Below the pieces are notes generated by a model. It was not told the origin of the DNA, ran no database searches, and saw nothing but the letters and a program-made list of their open reading frames with translations. The translations under genes were made by a program, and so were the position numbers. Shown here piece by piece: positions 7,229 to 10,459 of a DNA stretch of 10,459 nt. Source of the stretch: an uncultured Elusimicrobium sp. (lineage in GTDB: Bacteria > Elusimicrobiota > Elusimicrobia > Elusimicrobiales > Elusimicrobiaceae); contig CAMGSK010000042.1 in the NCBI GenBank assembly GCA_946061795.1, forward strand, positions 1 through 10,459. Direction: 5' to 3'. The stretch's first letter is position 1; each line of letters begins with the position of its first letter.

Positions 7229-8276
7229 GATGTTCCCCCTCCTTGGCAAACTGTTCTTCAATACGTGCAAACGTATCTTTCAGCTCCGCCATTTTGCGGG
7301 ACACGTCCCCTATAAAATCTTTTTTTACCAATTTATCAGCCGTTTTTAAAGCGTTAAAAATGGCTACGTCGTTGGATTTGCCGTGGGAAATAATGGCCAC
7401 GCCGTTTACCCCCACCAACGGAGCTCCGCCGTAATTGTCGGGGTTGGTATGTTTTTTAACGGCTTTAAACGCTCCCTTGGACATCAGCGCGCCCAACACG
7501 GCCAGCGGCCGCTTTTTGACTTCGCGCTTAATCATATTAATCATCGTCTTGGCCAGACCTTCGGCCATTTTCAGTACGATGTTGCCCACAAAGCCGTCGC
7601 AGACGATCACGTCCGTTTCGCCGGTGTTTACGTCGCGCCCTTCCAAGGTGCCCTGGAAATTTACGCCCACTTCGCGCATATGCGGCACGGTGTGTTTGAC
7701 CAGCATGTTGCCTTTGGTTTCTTCTTCTCCGATAGACAACACGCGCACGGACGGGTTTTCCGCGTCAAATACTTTTTGCATATACGTGGAACCCATGACG
7801 GCAAATTGCAAGAGATGAATGGGTTTGCAGTCCGCGTTGGCGCCGCCGTCAAGCAGCAGGCTCACGCCGCGGTAGGTGGGCATCGGAGTGGCGATGGCGG
7901 GACGAAGCACGCCTTTAATGCGCCCCATGCCAAACAGCGCCGCCACCATGGCCGCGCCGCTGTGGCCGGCGGAAACAAAAGCGTCCGCCTGCCCTTTGTG
8001 CACCAATTCCGCACAGACGACGATGCTGGCGGTTTTTTTGGCGCGCACTTCCCGTGCGGGATCGGCCCCCATGTCTATGACATCCGGGGCGTGCACAATA
8101 GATATGCGTTTTGGCAAGGCAGAATAGCCCAGAGTGGACAGCTCCCGGCGCAGGACGGTTTCGTCACCGACCAATATGATTTCCACGTCCAAATGTTTGG
8201 CCGCCTTTAAGGCGCCGAGCACGTTGGGCGTCGCTCCGAAATCCCCGCCTAAAGCGTCCAGGGCTATTCTGGTCAT
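7221..8276 (-). CDS. plsX: Phosphate acyltransferase PlsX
   Basis: Peripheral membrane enzyme that converts acyl-ACP plus phosphate into acyl-phosphate, the donor used by PlsY in the first step of phospholipid synthesis. It has 351 residues, a normal length. The N-terminus IALDALGGDFGATPNVLGA (4-22) is the family's hallmark (usually IAlDaMGGD). Further conserved blocks are GADPAREVRAKKTAS (70-84), FVSAGHSGAAMVAAL (100-114), LLDGGANADCKP (141-152), VCDGFVGNIVLKMAEGLA (225-242) and GGAPLVGVNGVAIISHG (283-299). The start lies 10 bases after the rpmF stop, and no clear Shine-Dalgarno site is visible, so coupling to rpmF translation is likely. rpmF-plsX is a widely conserved pair. The gene usually followed by fabH and fabD is here followed at once by fabG. 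Confidence 0.97.
   Translation of the reverse strand: MTRIALDALGGDFGATPNVLGALKAAKHLDVEIILVGDETVLRRELSTLGYSALPKRISIVHAPDVIDMGADPAREVRAKKTASIVVCAELVHKGQADAFVSAGHSGAAMVAALFGMGRIKGVLRPAIATPMPTYRGVSLLLDGGANADCKPIHLLQFAVMGSTYMQKVFDAENPSVRVLSIGEEETKGNMLVKHTVPHMREVGVNFQGTLEGRDVNTGETDVIVCDGFVGNIVLKMAEGLAKTMINMIKREVKKRPLAVLGALMSKGAFKAVKKHTNPDNYGGAPLVGVNGVAIISHGKSNDVAIFNALKTADKLVKKDFIGDVSRKMAELKDTFARIEEQFAKEGEHHV
7229..7243 (-). promoter_or_regulatory. Ribosome binding site for fabG, inside the plsX end
   Basis: The minus strand reads AAGGAGG followed by nine bases and then the ATG of fabG. The site is formed by plsX codons for Lys-Glu-Gly near its C-terminus. It decides the fabG start, since no comparable site precedes the alternative start further upstream. 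Confidence 0.8.
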
Positions 8277-8286
8277 AATAGAAAGT

Positions 8287-8490
8287 TTATTTGGATTCTT
8301 CTTTCTCGGCCGCTTTCTGCGCGACGACTACGCGGTCTTTATAAAACCCGCAGGAAGGGCAGACGTTGTGGGGCAGGCGCATGGCCTTGCAGTTGGGGCA
8401 TTCCACCAGCTGCGCCACTTCGATGACCGAGTTGTGAGAGCGTCTCAAATCTCTTCTGGAACGGGTGTGTTTTTTCTTCGGATTAGGCAT
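8287..8490 (-). CDS. rpmF: 50S ribosomal protein bL32
   Basis: Small protein of the large ribosomal subunit, 67 residues. The N-terminus MPNPKKKHTRSRRDLRRSHN is the standard basic rRNA-binding arm. Two CxxC pairs (Cys31/Cys34 and Cys44/Cys47, in ECPNCKAMRLPHNVCPSCG) make this the zinc-binding form; zinc-free paralogues lack them. The acidic-basic tail AAEKEESK is slightly longer than in the shortest homologues. An AAGGAG Shine-Dalgarno site lies just upstream of the ATG. It follows the DUF177 gene by 39 bases, a neighbourhood conserved across bacteria. Confidence 0.97.
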   Translation of the reverse strand: MPNPKKKHTRSRRDLRRSHNSVIEVAQLVECPNCKAMRLPHNVCPSCGFYKDRVVVAQKAAEKEESK

Positions 8491-8529
8491 TGTTGTTGCT
8501 CCTTACTTTGACACGTCAAATGATGCTGC

Positions 8530-9024
8530 TTAAAATTTGCCTTTCAATTCCGCAAACGGAGAAAGGTTTTCGGGCTGACAACTGCACGGGCCCTCGTTTA
8601 AATCTTTGCCGCATTGCGGGCAAAGGCCCTTGCAGTCCGGCTTGCACAAAAACTGAATGTCTTCGGTCAGCGCAAGCGTTTGCCGCACCAAAGACATTAT
8701 ATCAATTATTTCGCTTGCAACGCCATAGCTCTCCAAAAACGTTTCGTCAAACGTCTGGACGGTTTGGCGCAGGCAGCGGTCGCACCGGACGGTGCGCTCC
8801 CCCCATACGCGGCCGCGCGCCATGATTTCTTTGCCCGCGGGCCAAAATTCCAGCTCCACGCGCGCCTGCGTAATGCGGTTGGGCGGCGTAAAAATAGAGT
8901 CAAAATATTTCGGGGCCAGCTTGCTCTGGCAGTTTAAACCGCCGTTGCGCAGGATGTCCTGCGTACGGAAGCGCAAGTCTTCGGGCACCTGATAGTTTTG
9001 GTAAAAATCGTTATCCGTCGTCAT
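8530..9024 (-). CDS. yceD: YceD/DUF177 family protein (rRNA accumulation)
   Basis: Cytoplasmic protein of 164 residues from the DUF177 family; the E. coli and plant members are linked to 23S rRNA accumulation, and the exact molecular role is not settled. The central motif VRCDRCLRQTVQTFDETFLE (79-98) has a CxxC pair (81, 84). The C-terminal block is LCKPDCKGLCPQCGKDLNEG (126-145) followed by PCSCQ, the family hallmark, with six cysteines (127, 131, 135, 138, 147, 149) that probably bind metal. I start at the ATG at 9024. A longer frame runs back to 9087, but the promoter -10 lies just upstream of 9024 and the extra residues do not resemble the family. No Shine-Dalgarno site precedes the ATG. 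It is the first gene of the unit and directly precedes rpmF, as in many bacteria. Confidence 0.92.
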   Translation of the reverse strand: MTTDNDFYQNYQVPEDLRFRTQDILRNGGLNCQSKLAPKYFDSIFTPPNRITQARVELEFWPAGKEIMARGRVWGERTVRCDRCLRQTVQTFDETFLESYGVASEIIDIMSLVRQTLALTEDIQFLCKPDCKGLCPQCGKDLNEGPCSCQPENLSPFAELKGKF

Positions 9025-9039
9025 ATATTTATTGTAGCA
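9024..9039 (-). promoter_or_regulatory. Extended -10 promoter directly abutting the yceD ATG (leaderless candidate)
   Basis: The minus strand reads TGC-TACAAT (9039-9031), then AAATAT (9030-9025), then ATG. The 6-base gap puts the expected transcription start on the start codon itself. No -35 hexamer is seen and no Shine-Dalgarno site is present. The arrangement matches the one at 4243-4258 base for base in spacing. It would drive the whole yceD-rpmF-plsX-fabG-acpP-rnc-ankyrin unit. Confidence 0.62.
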
Positions 9040-9051
9040 AAAAAGGAGCGT

Positions 9052-9061
9052 CCCGCGCGGG
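9052..9061. promoter_or_regulatory. Perfect 10-base palindrome at the -35 position of the yceD promoter
   Basis: CCCGCGCGGG is fully self-complementary. It sits about 28-37 bases before the predicted transcription start at 9024, where a -35 element would be. It could be an operator for a dimeric repressor, but short GC palindromes arise easily in such DNA, so the role is only a guess. Confidence 0.25.
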
Positions 9062-9113
9062 TCTTCGCCCCGCTTACCTGCCTCCACCGATTCCGCCCGT
9101 TTACCCGGAGGAG

Positions 9114-9142
9114 AAAAAGCGGGGCCCGTTTGGGCCCCGCTT
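9114..9142 (-). terminator. Intrinsic terminator of the Cys-rich protein gene
   Basis: An 11-base perfect stem (AAGCGGGGCCC at 9142-9132 on the minus strand, pairing with 9127-9117) closes on a 4-base loop. On the minus strand it runs into TTTTTC. It begins 39 bases after the stop codon at 9182. GC-rich stem plus T run is a textbook Rho-independent terminator. It separates the Cys-rich gene from the yceD unit. On the plus strand only a short, interrupted T run follows, so it is mainly one-directional. Confidence 0.9.
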
Positions 9143-9181
9143 CAGATTATTTCATGATTTTGGGTAGAGAGACAGGGATTA

Positions 9182-10459
9182 TTAGTAGTCGTAATCGTAG
9201 TCGTAATCGTAGTCGTCCCATGGATCGTAGTCGTCCCATGGATCATAATCGTCTCGGTGTTGATCTTCCCAAAAGTCTTGTTCCCACGATTCACACCACG
9301 GTCCGTCATCCCAACAGGGGTCACAGCTCGGATCCCGGCAATCGTCTCTATAGTCTCCTTCACGATAACAACCACACGTGCCGTTGTCCGTCGGCCATAC
9401 ATAATCGCAGTCTCTCCAACAGCCGCTATCACATATTAAGCAAACACGGCCATCCATGCCTCTGTGTTCATTATCCGGAGATTGTACTGTCCTTCCACCT
9501 AAATCTCCGCAATCTGCCCAATCATCGCTCGGTACGCCAGCATAGATACCCGTGTACGTCAAACAACTCCAAGAATCCCCCTGATCGCAACTTTTCCATA
9601 CCCAAATATAACAAGGCTGCCCGCACTCTCCTGTTTGAGGGTTCCATACCTCTCCCTCTAACGGGCACTGACAAGAACAAATGCTCCAATCCCAACGGCC
9701 GCGATTGCGGTCGTCTTCGCAACGTTCTTTTTCCGCCAAGGCCTGCACGCCGTTGGAACATATCGCTTCACAGACGCCCTCTTGTTCATCATAATAAAAA
9801 CCTTCCGGGCAGCTGCATTTACAAGTGCTATCATCCCAAGTTCCAACAACTCCCGTATGTCCGGGAACAGTCGTACAACGCGTTTTTCTGTCTTGGTCAC
9901 AATCAGACTCACACTGGCCGGTCTCTTCGCTCCAGTGCTGGCCGTCGGGACAGTCGCAGGTGCAGGTATCGCTGTGCCAAGTGCTGCGTTCGCGATTCTC
10001 ACAACGGTCCTTCATCTGCGCTTCATTGTCACCGCAGGTGCCCGTGCCGCAGGTCAAATAAATTTTATTGCCTTTTCCCAAATCCAGCTGTCTCCAGGCA
10101 ATTTCATGGCCGTCGGCACCGCAGATTGGAAAAGCGTACTCCGTAGTCAGATATAAATTGCCGTTGATTGTCGTCTGGCCGGAAGATTCCAATATATGAA
10201 TGGGGTAGTCCTTCGGTATGCTTCCCACCTTTAAATCGCCGGAAAAAGCAACCTCCGCCGAATTTCCGGGCAAGCCCAAGCCGGCTCCCAGATTTGTTCC
10301 AGTAATATTTCCGCCGTTCAGATTCAAGGTCCCTTTAGTCACCTTCATAGTATCAACGACCTCAAATTTTTTACCGCTTTTAATAGAGCAGGAGCCAGCC
10401 AACCCCACGTCGCAGTTCTTGGACACATCCAAATCATTATAAGCCGCATACGGCACGGG
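9182..10459 (-). CDS. Large Cys-rich surface-type protein with Asp/Tyr/Trp tail (C-terminal part)
   Basis: Open at the window edge; the last 425 codons are visible, numbered here from the GTG at 10456, which encodes an internal Val. I do not recognise a named family. Residues 1-110 are Gly/Asn/Thr-rich and alternate polar and hydrophobic residues (KGTLNLNGGNITGTNLGAGL, 41-60), suggesting a beta-helix or beta-sandwich. Residues 136-282 hold three Cys-rich units of about 47 residues sharing W-x3-[ST/I]-C-x-C-x-C-P and a closing G-x-C-x3-C. Residues 283-380 remain Cys-rich without clear periodicity. The last 24 residues contain 12 Asp and 7 Tyr and end in DYDYDYDYDY. Many paired Cys suggest an exported, disulfide-bonded protein; the signal peptide would be outside the window. 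Its base composition looks more AT-rich than the housekeeping genes. An adhesin or pilus-associated role is possible but unproven. Confidence 0.75.
   Translation of the reverse strand, partial: PVPYAAYNDLDVSKNCDVGLAGSCSIKSGKKFEVVDTMKVTKGTLNLNGGNITGTNLGAGLGLPGNSAEVAFSGDLKVGSIPKDYPIHILESSGQTTINGNLYLTTEYAFPICGADGHEIAWRQLDLGKGNKIYLTCGTGTCGDNEAQMKDRCENRERSTWHSDTCTCDCPDGQHWSEETGQCESDCDQDRKTRCTTVPGHTGVVGTWDDSTCKCSCPEGFYYDEQEGVCEAICSNGVQALAEKERCEDDRNRGRWDWSICSCQCPLEGEVWNPQTGECGQPCYIWVWKSCDQGDSWSCLTYTGIYAGVPSDDWADCGDLGGRTVQSPDNEHRGMDGRVCLICDSGCWRDCDYVWPTDNGTCGCYREGDYRDDCRDPSCDPCWDDGPWCESWEQDFWEDQHRDDYDPWDDYDPWDDYDYDYDYDY
9185..9250 (-). repeat. In-frame short tandem DNA repeats encoding the DY/DDYDPW tail
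   Basis: On the plus strand, 9185-9214 is five hexamers alternating GTAGTC and GTAATC, each encoding Asp-Tyr on the minus strand. Then an 18-base unit (GTAGTC plus GTCCCATGGATC) occurs at 9209-9226 and again at 9227-9244, encoding DDYDPW twice. Unit lengths are multiples of three, so changes in copy number would alter tail length without breaking the frame. The repeats end immediately at the stop codon. Confidence 0.9.
9626..10051 (-). repeat. Three tandem Cys-rich protein repeats of about 47 residues
   Basis: The cores are TWHSDTCTCDCPDGQHW, TWDDSTCKCSCPEGFYY and RWDWSICSCQCPLEGEVW, beginning at residues 159, 206 and 254, i.e. 47 and 48 residues apart. Each core is followed by G-x-C-x3-C and then a spacer holding an R-C step. 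The DNA copies have diverged, so the repeats are visible mainly at protein level. The pattern resembles EGF-like modules in spacing of close cysteines but does not fit the EGF consensus well. Confidence 0.8.

Noticed and set aside
7383..8210. Plus-strand open frame (275 codons) opposite plsX
   Set aside because: His/Gly/Arg-rich shadow of a highly conserved gene.
9025..9087. N-terminal extension of yceD to a start at 9087
   Set aside because: The added residues do not resemble the DUF177 family, and the frame runs through the promoter -10 that fits the ATG at 9024.
9081..9111. CCTCC/GGAGG inverted repeat considered as a second terminator or regulatory hairpin
   Set aside because: Only five paired bases with a loop of about 21 bases and no T run; likely chance.
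9184..9254. Short regular repeats considered as a CRISPR array or iteron origin
   Set aside because: Units are 6 and 18 bases with no spacers, in frame with a coding sequence and ending at its stop codon; they are coding repeats.
8998..10146. Plus-strand open frame (382 codons) rich in Arg, Ser, His and Cys
   Set aside because: It is the complement of the Cys-rich gene; its RSRNRSRN and MDRSRP runs are the reverse reading of the DY and DDYDPW repeats. The minus frame has the regular Cys spacing and a proper terminator.

Overview
All ten genes in this window lie on the minus strand, so transcription runs from the right end (10459) to the left end (1). The DNA is moderately GC-rich. Genes are closely packed, and the longest gene-free stretch is about 157 bases (9025-9181), so there is no 300-base gap to explain. 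The gene content is bacterial, and the secreted SpoIID-type and Cys-rich proteins suggest an envelope-rich lineage. My best guess is a gut Elusimicrobiota-like bacterium. That rests on general resemblance (compact rpmF-plsX-fabG-acpP-rnc cluster, TPR-SpoIID protein, ankyrin protein, large Cys-rich surface protein). It is inference only; no rRNA or marker search was possible.

Right end (10459-9182): the C-terminal part of a large, probably exported protein. It has a Gly/Asn/Thr-rich beta-type segment, three tandem Cys-rich units of about 47 residues, another Cys-rich stretch, and an extremely Asp/Tyr/Trp-rich tail encoded by in-frame 6-bp and 18-bp DNA repeats. A strong intrinsic terminator (9114-9142) closes it.

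Middle (9024-4319): a housekeeping transcription unit: yceD/DUF177, rpmF (bL32), plsX, fabG, acpP, rnc, and a membrane-anchored ankyrin-repeat protein. It links ribosome assembly, phospholipid and fatty-acid synthesis and RNA processing, a grouping common in bacteria. The fabH, fabD and fabF genes often found in this cluster are missing here. The unit ends at a long hairpin (4270-4308).

Left part (4243-1): a second unit of three genes joined by 1-base stop/start overlaps: a secreted TPR plus SpoIID/LytB-type protein, a GT4 glycosyltransferase, and an acyl-CoA dehydrogenase cut by the window edge. The SpoIID-like protein seems to have lost the expected catalytic Glu.

The most notable regulatory observation is that both transcription units start with the same arrangement: an extended -10 (TGnTAyAAT), exactly 6 bases, then ATG, with no Shine-Dalgarno site. 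Most downstream genes do have Shine-Dalgarno sequences. This suggests that the first gene of each unit is translated from a leaderless mRNA.
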